Shown: positions 44,730-55,304 of the stretch, one piece after another | Numbering within the stretch: position 1 is the first letter of the stretch | Layout: each line of letters begins with the position of its first letter | Assembly: GCA_029782215.1 (NCBI GenBank) | Contig: JAKOVD010000197.1 | Span: forward strand, 62,001-126,000 | Source of the DNA: Chloroflexota bacterium | GTDB lineage: Bacteria; Chloroflexota; Anaerolineae; J102 | DNA: 64,000 nt | Direction of reading: 5' to 3' | Notes under the pieces: generated by a model | The model's input: only the letters and a program-made list of their open reading frames with translations | What the model was told of the DNA's origin: nothing | The model's database searches: none | Made by a program: the position numbers and the translations under genes

Positions 44730-45992
44730 ATGGCGTACCATCCCCTGAACGAGACCAGCGTCGTTGCCTATATCAAAAAGCTGCCGGCGATGGCGGAGAT
44801 CTTCTCTGACTTTGACCACATGTCGGTGGACGAAGTCGGAGACGGCAATCTGAACCTTGTCTTCATCGTTCGGAACGATGGCCGGCCGCAGGAGAGCGTT
44901 GTCCTCAAGCAGGCGCTGCCCTATCTGCGGGTGGCGGGAGATTCGTGGCCGCTGACGCGCGAGCGCATGCGCTATGAGACGCTGGCGCTGCGGAAGTACA
45001 ACGAGCTGGCGCCCGGCCTGGCGCCGATGGTGTTCGCCTACGATGAGGAGATGTCGCTGGTGGTTATGGAGCACCTCCGCGACCACGAGATCATGCGCCG
45101 CGGTCTGGTTGCGCGCAAGCACTACCCGCACTTTGTCGATCACATCTCCACTTTTCTCGTGAATTCTCTCTTCTTCACCTCCGATCTCTATCTGACCGGT
45201 CCGGAGAAGAAGCTGCTCCAGGCGCAGTTCGTGAACGAACAGCTCCGCAAGCTGCAGGAAGACTTCGTGTACACGAACCCCTACATGGAGTCGCCCGAGA
45301 ATCACTGGAATCCGCTGATCGACGATGCCGTGCAGGGGGTGCGGTCGGACGCACAGCTCAAGATGGCCATCGTCGAGATGAAGCAGGCGTACATGACGCA
45401 CGGCGAGGCCCTGATTCATGCCGACCTGCACACCGGCTCGATCATGATCAACGCCGGGGATACGCGCGTCATCGATCCCGAGTTTGCCTTCTTCGGGCCG
45501 ATGGCCTATGACGTGGGGGCGGTGCTGCAGAACCTGGTCCTCAACTTCCTCTCGCACTACGGCCACACCGCCGATCGGGGGGAACGCGAACGCTACCAGG
45601 CCTATGTGCTGGACCTGATCACCGGCATCTGGAACGAGTTCGCCCGCAAGTTCGACGCGACTTGGGTAGCCAATCATCGCGGCGAGCTGGCCCCCCCGGC
45701 GTACTGGCAGTTCCCCGGCGGCGGTGATGCTTTCACCGCCTTCCGGCAGCAGTACATCCATCATCTCCTGCAGGAGACGGCCGGCCACGGTGGCGTTAAG
45801 TTCCTGCGGCGCATGATGGGTATTGTCAACGTCTGGGACATCACCAGCATCGGCGAGATGGAGAAGCGCGCTGTGGCCGAACGGCTGGCCATCCGCATCG
45901 GCCGCCGCTGGCTGCTGGAACGCCACGCCATTTCCGGCATCGGCGACCTTGTCGGCATCGTCCGCGAGGAAACGGCGGGTGTGATGGTCTGA
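44730..45992 (+). CDS. mtnK: MtnK-type 5-methylthioribose kinase
   Basis: The 420 residues match S-methyl-5-thioribose kinase along the whole length: VGDGNLNLVF at the nucleotide loop, QALPYLRV and ERMRYE, the catalytic segment LIHADLHTGSIM, and VIDPEFAFFGPMAYD (DPE replaces DFG). The late FLRRMMGIVNVWDI is also family-typical. The enzyme phosphorylates C1 of a 5-modified ribose. Together with the MtnA homologue it gives a ketose-1-phosphate. Because an importer lies in the same block, the sugar is probably taken up from outside rather than made internally. Confidence 0.92.
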   Translation: MAYHPLNETSVVAYIKKLPAMAEIFSDFDHMSVDEVGDGNLNLVFIVRNDGRPQESVVLKQALPYLRVAGDSWPLTRERMRYETLALRKYNELAPGLAPMVFAYDEEMSLVVMEHLRDHEIMRRGLVARKHYPHFVDHISTFLVNSLFFTSDLYLTGPEKKLLQAQFVNEQLRKLQEDFVYTNPYMESPENHWNPLIDDAVQGVRSDAQLKMAIVEMKQAYMTHGEALIHADLHTGSIMINAGDTRVIDPEFAFFGPMAYDVGAVLQNLVLNFLSHYGHTADRGERERYQAYVLDLITGIWNEFARKFDATWVANHRGELAPPAYWQFPGGGDAFTAFRQQYIHHLLQETAGHGGVKFLRRMMGIVNVWDITSIGEMEKRAVAERLAIRIGRRWLLERHAISGIGDLVGIVREETAGVMV

Positions 45993-46069
45993 GCCGCACG
46001 AGAATCGCTCTTAGCCTATCCTTATTTGCTCACAATCCAAGTCCTTTCCTTTCACCAGGGAGCCGTCAG

Positions 46070-47068
46070 ATGAAGAAGATCATCAACAATCCTGCTGATT
46101 TCGTGCCTGAAATGCTGGATGGGCTGGTCAAAGCCCACCCCGATCAATTGGCCTATACCAATGACGTCCACTGCATCGTGCGAGCCGACTCTCCGGTCCA
46201 GGGCAAGGTGGCGCTCGCCACGGGCGGCGGCTCCGGACATCTGCCGGTCTTCCTGGGCTATGTGGGCAAAGGTATGCTGGACGGCTGCGCCGTTGGCGAC
46301 GTCTTCGCCTCGCCCAGCGCCGAGCAGATGCTGTGGGTGACGCAGCGCATCCACGGCGGCAAGGGCGTGGTCTACATCTATGGCAACTACGGCGGCGACG
46401 TGTTGAACTTTGACATGGCCGCCGAGCTGGCCAGCTTCGAAGATATCGAGGTGCGCACCGTCCTGGTCAAGGACGATGTGGCCTCGGCCCCGCCGGAAGA
46501 AGCCGCCCGGCGCCGGGGCGTGGCCGGCATGGTCTTTGCCTTCAAGATCGCCGGCGCCCGCGCGGACAAGGGGGGATCGCTGGATGAGGTCGTGGCCGCG
46601 GCTGAGAAGGCCCTGGCCAACACCCGCACCATGGGCGTGGCGCTTTCACCCTGCACCGTGCCCCTGGCCGGGAAACCCACCTTCACCATCGGCGAGGACG
46701 AGATGGAGATCGGCATGGGCATTCACGGCGAGCCTGGTATGAAGCGCGAGAAGCTGCAATCTGCCGATGCCATCGCCACCCGCATGACCGAAGCCATCCT
46801 GGCCGACCTGCAGCCGAGCGCCGGCGACCGCCTGGCGGTGATGGTGAACGGCCTGGGCGCCACACCGCCGGAGGAACTCTACGTGCTGTTCCGCAAGGTG
46901 AACGATCTCTTTGGCGAGCGCGGCCTGAAGGTCTACCGCGCCTATGTGGGCGAGTACGCCACCTCGATGGAAATGGCCGGCGCCTCCTTCACTTTTATGC
47001 GCCTGGATGACGAGTTGGTCGAGCTGCTCGATCATCCCGCGCACACCCCTTTCTTCATCCAGATCTAG
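46070..47068 (+). CDS. dhaK: DhaK-type dihydroxyacetone kinase substrate-binding subunit
   Basis: The 332 residues carry GGGSGHLP (52-59), GNYGGDVLNF (106-115) and GMGIHGEPGM with H219, the residue that covalently binds the keto substrate in DhaK. The family phosphorylates dihydroxyacetone, but relatives in sugar clusters act on erythrulose or other short ketoses. The partner DhaL gene follows after 23 bases. No EIIA/HPr-like DhaM subunit is present, and the DhaL residues fit ATP use. It probably phosphorylates a three- or four-carbon ketose released by the pathway. Confidence 0.9.
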   Translation: MKKIINNPADFVPEMLDGLVKAHPDQLAYTNDVHCIVRADSPVQGKVALATGGGSGHLPVFLGYVGKGMLDGCAVGDVFASPSAEQMLWVTQRIHGGKGVVYIYGNYGGDVLNFDMAAELASFEDIEVRTVLVKDDVASAPPEEAARRRGVAGMVFAFKIAGARADKGGSLDEVVAAAEKALANTRTMGVALSPCTVPLAGKPTFTIGEDEMEIGMGIHGEPGMKREKLQSADAIATRMTEAILADLQPSAGDRLAVMVNGLGATPPEELYVLFRKVNDLFGERGLKVYRAYVGEYATSMEMAGASFTFMRLDDELVELLDHPAHTPFFIQI

Positions 47069-47091
47069 CTCCCAACCGAGGAGGCGCCAGC

Positions 47092-47730
47092 GTGACAGAA
47101 CCGATTCAAGGACCGGCCGTCGCAGAGGCAATGAAGCGCGCGTGCGCGGCGCTCAACGAGCAGAACGAGTATCTGACGTCGCTTGACCAGGCGATGGGCG
47201 ATGGCGATATGGGCATCACCCTGTCCAAGATCGCCACGGCGCTGCTGGCCTATGTCGACGCCACCCCGACCACCGACATCGCCAAGTTCCTGGTGGGCGC
47301 GGGCATGACGGCCAACCGCGTCGCCCCCTCCACGATGGGCACCCTACTGGCGACGGCGCTCATGCGCATGGGCAAGGTTGCCAAGGACAAAGAGGCCCTC
47401 ACCCTTGCGGACGTGGCCACGCTGCTGCAGGCCGCAGATGAGGGCATCCAGCAGAGCGGCAAGGCGAAGCCCGGCGACAAGACCATCGTCGATGCCCTGC
47501 ATCCCGCCAGCGAGACCTTCGCGGCGGCGGTGGCAGAGGGCGCAAGCCTGGCCGAGGCCGGCAAGCGCGCACTGGCTGCCGCCGAACAGGGTCGCGACAG
47601 CGTGACCGCCCAGCGCAGCAAGATCGGACGTGCGAGCTGGGTAGGGGAACGCACCGAGGGCAAGGTCGATCCCGGCTGCGCCGCCTTCGTGGTCATGCTC
47701 TCCGCGCTCGTCATGCCTGCGGCCGGCTAG
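47092..47730 (+). CDS. dhaL: DhaL-type dihydroxyacetone kinase ATP-binding subunit
   Basis: The 212 residues show the Mg-nucleotide site LDQAMGDGDMG with D32, D37 and D39, then GDKTIVDALHPA, and the closing GRASWVGERTEGKVDPG. It is the all-alpha ATP or ADP subunit that pairs with DhaK. Start ATG/GTG: the frame begins GTG at 47092 after GGAGGCGCC, which sets the start. It is followed by a 207-base gap that contains the ribosome site of the binding-protein gene and no other gene. Confidence 0.9.
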   Translation: MTEPIQGPAVAEAMKRACAALNEQNEYLTSLDQAMGDGDMGITLSKIATALLAYVDATPTTDIAKFLVGAGMTANRVAPSTMGTLLATALMRMGKVAKDKEALTLADVATLLQAADEGIQQSGKAKPGDKTIVDALHPASETFAAAVAEGASLAEAGKRALAAAEQGRDSVTAQRSKIGRASWVGERTEGKVDPGCAAFVVMLSALVMPAAG

Positions 47731-47937
47731 CCGGTCGCAGCCGGCACGTCAAGTTGATTCTGTTCATCCATCGCTGCGACCGCCGCGACGGGTGGACTCT
47801 TTCGAAATCGCAGAAATGGATGCGATGGCAACGTCGCACAGGAGGTGAACCACTCCCACGGAACCACACTCCCCACCGTTTACCCACCATCACCTAGCAA
47901 CTTCATCACAGTCTCAACATCGAGGAGAATCAACCCA

Positions 47938-48999
47938 ATGAAACGCATTTCCATCGTGCTCGTCGTCATGGTAGCGCTTGTCGTGGCCGTGGCCGCCTGC
48001 GCTGCCCCCTCGGCGACTCCTGCCCCCGCCGCGACCCAGGCTCCTGCTGCCGCCGCCACCCAGGCGCCCGCCAAGCCGGCCGCCGGCAACCCGCTCAACT
48101 TCGTGACCGTCGTCAAGATCGCCGGCATCAACTGGTTCAACCGCATGGAGACCGGCGTCGTGAAGTGGGGCAAGGACAACGGCGTGAATGCCACGCTCGT
48201 CGGCCCGGACCAGGCCGATGCTGCCAAGCAGATCCCCATCATCGAGGACCTGATTGCCAAGAAGGTCGACGGCCTCTGCGTCATCCCCATGGACCCGGCC
48301 CAGCTTGATCCCGTCCTGAAGAAGGCCATGGACGCCGGCATCCCCGTGGTGACCCACGAAGCCAGCAACCAGAAGAACATGAACTACGACATCGAGGCCT
48401 TTGACAACACGGCCTTCGGCGCCGGCCTCATGGACCAACTGGCGAAGAAGATGGGCGAAGAGGGCGAATACGCCGTGTTCGTCGGCAGCCTTGGCTCCAA
48501 GACCCACAACGAGTGGGTGGACGGCGCCATCGCCCAGCAGAAGGCCAAGTATCCGAAGATGACGTTGGTCGGCGACAAGAATGAGAGCTTCGACGATGCC
48601 GAGAAGGCGTACGCCAAGGCCAAGGAAATCCTCGCCGCCCATCCCAACATCAAGGGCTTCGAAGGGAGCGCCTCCACCGACGTGGCCGGCATCGGTCGCG
48701 CCGTTGAGGAAGCCGGCCTGTCTGACAAGGTGTCGGTTGTGGGCACCAGCCTGCCCTCTATCGGCGGTGACTTGCTGACCAACGGCGCCATTGACGCCAT
48801 CGGCTTCTGGGATCCCGCTGCTGCCGGCGCTGCCTGCAACAAGATCCTCCAGATGATCAAGAACGGCGAGAAAGTTGGCGAAGGCACCGATCTCGGTATT
48901 CCGGGCTACAACAAGCTGAAGCTGGTCGGCACCAACGTGCTCTACGGCGACGCTGCTGTCTACGTGGACGGCACCACCGCCAAGGATTACCCGTTCTAA
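47938..48999 (+). CDS. Sugar ABC transporter substrate-binding lipoprotein (RhaS/LsrB-like)
   Basis: From ATG 47938 (preceded by GAGGAG) the product has 353 residues with lipobox VAAC (Cys21) and a short Ala-Pro-Thr linker. A type I periplasmic binding fold follows: TVVKIAGINWFNRMETGV, then DGLCVIPMDPAQLDPVL in part, and GIPVVTHEASN. The WFNRME line and EASN are typical of the rhamnose/AI-2 subgroup (RhaS, LsrB) rather than plain RbsB. It captures the pathway substrate outside the cell. Two hairpins follow the gene. Confidence 0.9.
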   Translation: MKRISIVLVVMVALVVAVAACAAPSATPAPAATQAPAAAATQAPAKPAAGNPLNFVTVVKIAGINWFNRMETGVVKWGKDNGVNATLVGPDQADAAKQIPIIEDLIAKKVDGLCVIPMDPAQLDPVLKKAMDAGIPVVTHEASNQKNMNYDIEAFDNTAFGAGLMDQLAKKMGEEGEYAVFVGSLGSKTHNEWVDGAIAQQKAKYPKMTLVGDKNESFDDAEKAYAKAKEILAAHPNIKGFEGSASTDVAGIGRAVEEAGLSDKVSVVGTSLPSIGGDLLTNGAIDAIGFWDPAAAGAACNKILQMIKNGEKVGEGTDLGIPGYNKLKLVGTNVLYGDAAVYVDGTTAKDYPF

Positions 49000-49009
49000 C
49001 TGCCTTGCA

Positions 49010-49085
49010 CCCTACCTGGAAGCCGCTACGGCTTCCAGGTAGGGCCCACCTGGAAGGAAGGCGCCCTCGGGTGGCCTTCCTTCCA
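49010..49085 (+). promoter_or_regulatory. Two consecutive hairpins after the binding-protein gene
   Basis: Hairpin 1 has arms CCCTACCTGGAAGCC (49010-49024) and their exact complement (49030-49044), loop GCTAC. Hairpin 2 has arms TGGAAGGAAGGC (49051-49062) and their exact complement (49074-49085). They occupy the gap between the binding protein and the ATPase. There is no T tract. This is the usual place for mRNA-stabilising or partially terminating hairpins that keep the binding protein more abundant than the membrane components. Confidence 0.75.
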
Positions 49086-49110
49086 CCTACTCGACTCGAG
49101 GCGGTGGTCT

Positions 49111-50604
49111 ATGGCCGATGAACTGCTGTGTCTGGCTGGCATTAGCAAATCGTTCGCAGGTGTACACGCGCTCCAGGATGTGGATCTGACCATCGAAAGC
49201 GGCAGAATTCACTGCCTGGTGGGCGAAAACGGCTGCGGTAAATCGACCCTGATCAAGGTTATTGCCGGGGTCTATCCGCGGGACGCGGGCAGTCTGGCCA
49301 TTCGGGGGAAGGAATATGCGCACCTGCACCCCATCGAAGCCATCCGCCAGGGCATCCAGGTGATCTACCAGGACTTCTCCCTGTTCCCCAATCTCACGGT
49401 TGCCGAAAACATCGCCCTGAATGAAGAGCTTGCCGACGGCAGGCGTGTGGTCAATTGGCGCCAGGTGCAAAGCATTGCCGCCGATGCGCTGGCCCAGATT
49501 GAGGTCAAGCTCCCGCTCGATGCGCTGGTCGAGGAGATGTCGGTTGCCAACAAACAGCTCATCGCCATCGCCAAAGCCCTGCGCCAGAATGCCCAACTCA
49601 TCATTATGGATGAGCCCACGAGCGCCCTCACGGAACGTGAGATCCGGGCGCTCTTTACGGTGATTCATCGCCTGCAAGCCCGCGGTATCGCCTTCTTGTT
49701 TGTGAGCCACAAGCTGAATGAAGTGCTGGAAATCTCCGAGAAGATCATCGTGATGCGCAACGGCAAGGTGGTCAGCAGCGGCGATCGCAAAGAGTACGAT
49801 AACACTCGTCTCATCTTCGAGATGACCGGCCACGCCATCGCCGACAAGTTCTACGAGTTTGAACCCGATCTGAGTCAGGTTCCTCTGCTCAAGGTTGAGG
49901 CCCTGAACCTGGGTCTCATCCTGCACGACATCAACTTCGAGCTGCGCGCAGGCGAGATCGTGGGCATTACCGGGCTGCTCGGCTCGGGCCGCACCGAGCT
50001 TGCCCTGAGCCTCTTTGGCTTGGCGCCTGCCGACTCGGGACGCGTTTTCGTCGACGGCAAGCCCGTCCAGATCAGATCCATCCAGGATGCCATTGCGAAC
50101 GGCATTGGTTACGTGCCCGAGGATCGGCTCACCGAAGGGCTGTTTCTAGAGCGGTCGATCAGCAACAACGTGGTTGTCCGCATACTCGACCGCCTGCGCG
50201 GCAGGTTTGGCCTCACGGAACCCGGACAGATCAACGGCCAGGTGGCGGAATGGGTCGGCTCCTTGCGCATCAAAACCGCGGACCCCGAACTGCCGGTCAA
50301 GACGCTGTCCGGTGGCAACCAGCAGCGTGTTGTCCTCGCCAAATGGCTGGCCAGCAAACCCCGCATCATGATCCTGAACGGTCCCACCATCGGGGTGGAC
50401 GTCGGCTCCAAGGGTGAGCTGCACGACATGATGCGCGACCTGGCCGGCCAGGGAATGGGAATGCTGGTGATTTCGGATGACATCCCTGAGCTTTTGCAGA
50501 CGTGCAACCGCATCCTCCTGATGCGCCATGGCCGCATCGTCGCCGAGATGCGGTCGCAGGACACCAACGAAAACGAGCTCTCCGCCAGGCTCGTTGAGGA
50601 ATGA
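49111..50604 (+). CDS. Sugar ABC transporter ATPase, double domain (RbsA/LsrA-like)
   Basis: The 497 residues contain two ATPase halves. The first has GENGCGKST, Q-loop IYQDFSLFPNLT, a degenerate signature MSVANKQLIAIAKAL and Walker B LIIMDEPTSAL. The second has the P-loop variant GLLGSGRTE, signature LSGGNQQRVVLAKWL and ILNGPTIGVDVG. Only the first half keeps a fully canonical catalytic site, as usual in RbsA/MglA proteins. It drives the two permeases that follow. Confidence 0.94.
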   Translation: MADELLCLAGISKSFAGVHALQDVDLTIESGRIHCLVGENGCGKSTLIKVIAGVYPRDAGSLAIRGKEYAHLHPIEAIRQGIQVIYQDFSLFPNLTVAENIALNEELADGRRVVNWRQVQSIAADALAQIEVKLPLDALVEEMSVANKQLIAIAKALRQNAQLIIMDEPTSALTEREIRALFTVIHRLQARGIAFLFVSHKLNEVLEISEKIIVMRNGKVVSSGDRKEYDNTRLIFEMTGHAIADKFYEFEPDLSQVPLLKVEALNLGLILHDINFELRAGEIVGITGLLGSGRTELALSLFGLAPADSGRVFVDGKPVQIRSIQDAIANGIGYVPEDRLTEGLFLERSISNNVVVRILDRLRGRFGLTEPGQINGQVAEWVGSLRIKTADPELPVKTLSGGNQQRVVLAKWLASKPRIMILNGPTIGVDVGSKGELHDMMRDLAGQGMGMLVISDDIPELLQTCNRILLMRHGRIVAEMRSQDTNENELSARLVEE

Positions 50605-50608
50605 TGCC

Positions 50609-51607
50609 GTGAAACGACTCTTGCGCCGCAATGAAACACTGGTAGGACTGACGATTATTGGCCTGTGCCTGGTGATTGGCCTCAGCAATCCGACCTTCTT
50701 GAGCATCGGCTATTTATTTGACCTGCTGCGCAGCAGCATCGTCATGGGCATCTTCGCCATGGGCGTGCTCATCGTCATCGTGTCTGGGGGCATCGACGTG
50801 TCGTTCACGGCCGTGGCGGTCTTCGCCATGTACTCGACCGTGAAGCTGATGCTGGCCTACGCGCCGAACTCGCCGATCTGGGTCGGTTTTGTGCTTTCAG
50901 CCATCATCGGCCTGGGGCTGGGCCTGGTCAATGCCTTCTTCATCGCCAAGTTCAGGCTGCCGACCCTGATCGTCACCCTGGGCACGTTGAGCATGATCCA
51001 CGGCTTTCTGCTCTTTGCCATCGGCAACCGCATCATCCGCGACGTGCCGCCATCGTGGACAGCCTTTGCCCGCACGGCGCTGGTGCAGGTGCCGCTCGAG
51101 CGCGGGACCGCCAGCCTGCACCCAGCAGTGTTTATCACGTTGAGCGTTATCGTCATCACCTGGGTGCTGTTGAAGTACACGATGCTAGGCCGCAGCATCT
51201 ATGCCCTCGGCGGCGCGCCCGACGCTGCCGAGCGCGCCGGCTTCAACATCACCCGTATCCAGGTGTTCATCTATGCCTTCGTTGGGCTGCTTTCGGGCAT
51301 CGCCGGCATGACGTTCGGCTCACTGGCGCGCCAGGCCAATCCCCAGGACATCGTCGGCCTGGAAATGGGCGTGATTGCCGCCGTCGTCTTGGGCGGCGCC
51401 CAGCTCACCGGCGGCAAGGGCACCGTCGTGGGGACGGTCCTCGGCGTCGCCCTGGTGACCATCGCCAACAACAGCCTGATCCTCATCGGCGTGCCGGCGG
51501 TGTGGCAGCGGGTGGTCATCGGTATCATCATCCTGGTCGGCACCGGCATCCCTGCCGTCCAGGCGCGCCGGTCGGGCACGCGCACCTACAGCATGGCCGA
51601 CGTCTGA
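50609..51607 (+). CDS. Ribose-type ABC transporter permease 1
   Basis: Starting at GTG 50609, four bases after the ATPase stop, gives 332 residues. It has about nine membrane helices and the BPD_transp_2 motif of RbsC proteins (VSGGIDVSFTAVAVFAMY, late MGVIAAVVLGGAQLTGGKGTVVGT in part). The upstream in-frame start at 50528 lies inside the ATPase gene and is less likely. It pairs with the second permease as a heterodimer, as LsrC/LsrD or RhaP/RhaQ do. Confidence 0.92.
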   Translation: MKRLLRRNETLVGLTIIGLCLVIGLSNPTFLSIGYLFDLLRSSIVMGIFAMGVLIVIVSGGIDVSFTAVAVFAMYSTVKLMLAYAPNSPIWVGFVLSAIIGLGLGLVNAFFIAKFRLPTLIVTLGTLSMIHGFLLFAIGNRIIRDVPPSWTAFARTALVQVPLERGTASLHPAVFITLSVIVITWVLLKYTMLGRSIYALGGAPDAAERAGFNITRIQVFIYAFVGLLSGIAGMTFGSLARQANPQDIVGLEMGVIAAVVLGGAQLTGGKGTVVGTVLGVALVTIANNSLILIGVPAVWQRVVIGIIILVGTGIPAVQARRSGTRTYSMADV

Positions 51608-51658
51608 CGCTTGCCACAGCACGAGACGATCTCGCACCGCTCATTCAGGACATCCACC

Positions 51659-52702
51659 ATGAGTCCATCCGCACCCCGTAAGCCGTGGACAAGCCGTTTG
51701 CCTGTCGACAGCAACACGCTGCGCCTGTTCGTGATTTCGGTCGTCATTTTTCTGGTGTTCAGCGCCCTGCAGCCCGGCACGTTTCCCACCGTGCGCAACC
51801 TGCAGTCCATGGCGGTGCAGTTCCCCGAGTACGGCATTCTGGCCTTCGGCATCATGATCGCCATGCTTACCGGAGGCATCGACCTGTCGATCGTGGGCGC
51901 CGCCAACCTGGCCGCCATTGTGGCGGCGCTGATCCTGACGCGGCTGGCCGGCGAGGGCGGCATGGGGATGTCGCCCATCCTGGTCGTGCCTTTGGCCCTG
52001 CTTGCCGCCCTGCTGGTGGGTTCGGTGTGCGGCCTCTTCAACGGTTTCCTGGTCTCCTACGTCGGCATCGTTCCCATCCTGGCCACGCTCGGCACCGCTT
52101 CGCTCTATACCGGCCTGGGCTATGTCGTGACGGGCGGCCCGGCCATCACCACGACGCAGCTCGATTTCATCGGCAGCGGCGATGTCCTCGGAATTCCCAT
52201 CCCGGTCATCATCTTCTTTGCCATTGCCGCTGTTTACGCCGTCCTGCTCAACCGGACCGTCTTTGGGTTCTCTGTGTACATGCTGGGCTCCAATGCCACG
52301 GCAGCGCGCTTCTCCGGCATCAACAACCGGAGCGTGCTGCTGCGGAGCTACTGGCTGGCGGGCCTGGTGGCCGGCATCGCCGGCATCGTCTTCCTCGCCC
52401 GGGCGAATTCCGCCAAGCCTGACTACGGCGCTTCCTTCGTGCTGCTGGGGGTGCTCATCTGCATTCTGGGCGGCGTGAGCTATACCGGCGGCGCCGGCAC
52501 CGTTGCCGGCTTGGTGCTGGCGGTGCTCAGCATCCAATTCCTCTCCACGGGCCTCAACTTCCTGATGTTGACCTGGTTCCCCTCCAGCGCCGCCATCTTC
52601 TTCAGCAAGTTCGCCTGGGGCGGGCTGCTGCTGCTGGTCATGGTTCTCACCTTCCTCATCGATCAACGACGCAAACGCGAGAAAACGACGAAAACAAGTT
52701 GA
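51659..52702 (+). CDS. Ribose-type ABC transporter permease 2
   Basis: From ATG 51659 the product has 347 residues with a second complete RbsC-like permease: MLTGGIDLSIVGAANLAAIVAA near residue 70, GLFNGFLVSYVGIVPILATLGTAS in part, and GGVSYTGGAGTVAGLVLAVL in part. Two dissimilar permeases with an LsrB/RhaS-like binding protein place the importer in the rhamnose/AI-2/autoinducer-sugar subgroup rather than RbsABC with a single RbsC. Confidence 0.92.
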   Translation: MSPSAPRKPWTSRLPVDSNTLRLFVISVVIFLVFSALQPGTFPTVRNLQSMAVQFPEYGILAFGIMIAMLTGGIDLSIVGAANLAAIVAALILTRLAGEGGMGMSPILVVPLALLAALLVGSVCGLFNGFLVSYVGIVPILATLGTASLYTGLGYVVTGGPAITTTQLDFIGSGDVLGIPIPVIIFFAIAAVYAVLLNRTVFGFSVYMLGSNATAARFSGINNRSVLLRSYWLAGLVAGIAGIVFLARANSAKPDYGASFVLLGVLICILGGVSYTGGAGTVAGLVLAVLSIQFLSTGLNFLMLTWFPSSAAIFFSKFAWGGLLLLVMVLTFLIDQRRKREKTTKTS

Positions 52703-52800
52703 AGGTTGAGGTTTTAAGGCTAAAGGTTGCTTGTCTCCGACTTTCACCTCTTAACCTTCAACTTTCAACTTATCACCTTCAACCTACCAAAGGAGTTTGA
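52703..52800. repeat. TTGAAGGTTGA / TCAACCTTCAACTT low-complexity spacer
   Basis: The 99-base spacer between the permease and dehydrogenase genes is built of short repeats: AAGTTGAAGGTTGAGG on the left and, as its complement, AACCTTCAACTTTCAACTT and CACCTTCAACC on the right. It can fold back imperfectly. The end carries AAAGGAGTTTGAAATG, the ribosome site of the next gene. Confidence 0.6.
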
Positions 52801-52801
52801 A

Positions 52802-53689
52802 ATGAAGAACATCGCCTATCTCGGAATCGGTATCATGGGCAGAGGGATGGCCGCCAACCTGCTCAAAGCAGGCTATCCCGTCACCGTGTGGAGCCGGACG
52901 GCTTCCAACTGCGCACCGCTGGTCAGCAAGGGCGCCAAACAGGCTGCCACGCCTGCCGAGGCAGTGGCCGGCGCCGACGTGGTCATGTACTGCCTGAGCG
53001 ATGATGCTGCCGTCCTGGACCTGGTCTTCGGCCAGGGCAACCTGGCCGCCGCCGTCAAGGCGGGCCAAATCGTCGTGGATATGACCACCATCCATCCCGA
53101 CACGACCCGCAAGGAAGCCGCCGCGTTTGTCGAGAAAGGCGTTCGCTTCCTGGATGCGCCCGTATTCGGCAGCAAGAACGAGGCCGCGCAGGGCGGTCTG
53201 TGGATCGTCGTGGGCGGCGATAAGGCCCTCTACGAGGAAGTCAAGCCGATCCTGGAGGTGCTGAGCGAGACCACCCACTACATGGGCGGCACGGCCAAGG
53301 GCACCTCCATGAAGCTTGTCGGCAACCTCGTGGTGGCGGCGCAGTTGGAGGCCCTGGGCGAGGCCATGACCCTGGCGACCAAGGCCGGGCTTGCCCCCGA
53401 GGACGTGCTGGGTGTGCTGCACGTGACCGACTTCAAGTCGCCCATCTTCGACGGTGTAGGCCAGGCGCTGGTGAACCGTGACTTCAGCACCCACTTCGCC
53501 CTGAAACTCATGCTGAAGGATGCCAATCTGATCGCTCGCTTTGCCCAGGATCTGAACGTGCCCACCCCGGCCGCCGCCGCCACGCGCGAAGTCATCAAGA
53601 CCGCGATCAACAAGGGCTGGGGCGAGGAGAACGCCTCCGCCTTCATCCGCGTCCTCGAGGACATGTCCGGCGTCGTCGTCAAGAAGTAG
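52802..53689 (+). CDS. 3-hydroxyisobutyrate dehydrogenase-family oxidoreductase
   Basis: From ATG 52802 (after AAAGGAG) the product has 295 residues. The NAD(P) Rossmann motif is GIGIMGRGMAANL (8-20). Substrate-binding DAPVFGSKNEAAQGGL (118-133) and the catalytic K171 in GTSMKLVGN are present. GxGxxG followed by VWSRT suggests preference for NADP, since Arg follows the second strand. Family members oxidise 3-hydroxyacids, including tartronate semialdehyde, L-threonate and related sugar acids. In this cluster it may oxidise a four-carbon hydroxyacid. Confidence 0.9.
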   Translation: MKNIAYLGIGIMGRGMAANLLKAGYPVTVWSRTASNCAPLVSKGAKQAATPAEAVAGADVVMYCLSDDAAVLDLVFGQGNLAAAVKAGQIVVDMTTIHPDTTRKEAAAFVEKGVRFLDAPVFGSKNEAAQGGLWIVVGGDKALYEEVKPILEVLSETTHYMGGTAKGTSMKLVGNLVVAAQLEALGEAMTLATKAGLAPEDVLGVLHVTDFKSPIFDGVGQALVNRDFSTHFALKLMLKDANLIARFAQDLNVPTPAAAATREVIKTAINKGWGEENASAFIRVLEDMSGVVVKK

Positions 53690-53708
53690 CAGGTGGCAGG
53701 TAGCCCTC

Positions 53709-53739
53709 TGACGACTGACTACTGACGACTAACGACTGA
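53709..53739 (+). repeat. ACGACTGA-type direct repeat tract
   Basis: The spacer between the dehydrogenase and the FGGY kinase is a run of near-repeats GACGACTGACTACTGACG, then ACTAACGACTGA. It ends next to the ribosome site GGAGG. With the tract at 52703 it brackets the dehydrogenase gene. Such runs can expand or contract and may mark an insertion boundary. Confidence 0.55.
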
Positions 53740-53750
53740 TGGAGGTCGCG

Positions 53751-55300
<1,550 letters not shown>

Positions 55301-55304
<4 letters not shown>

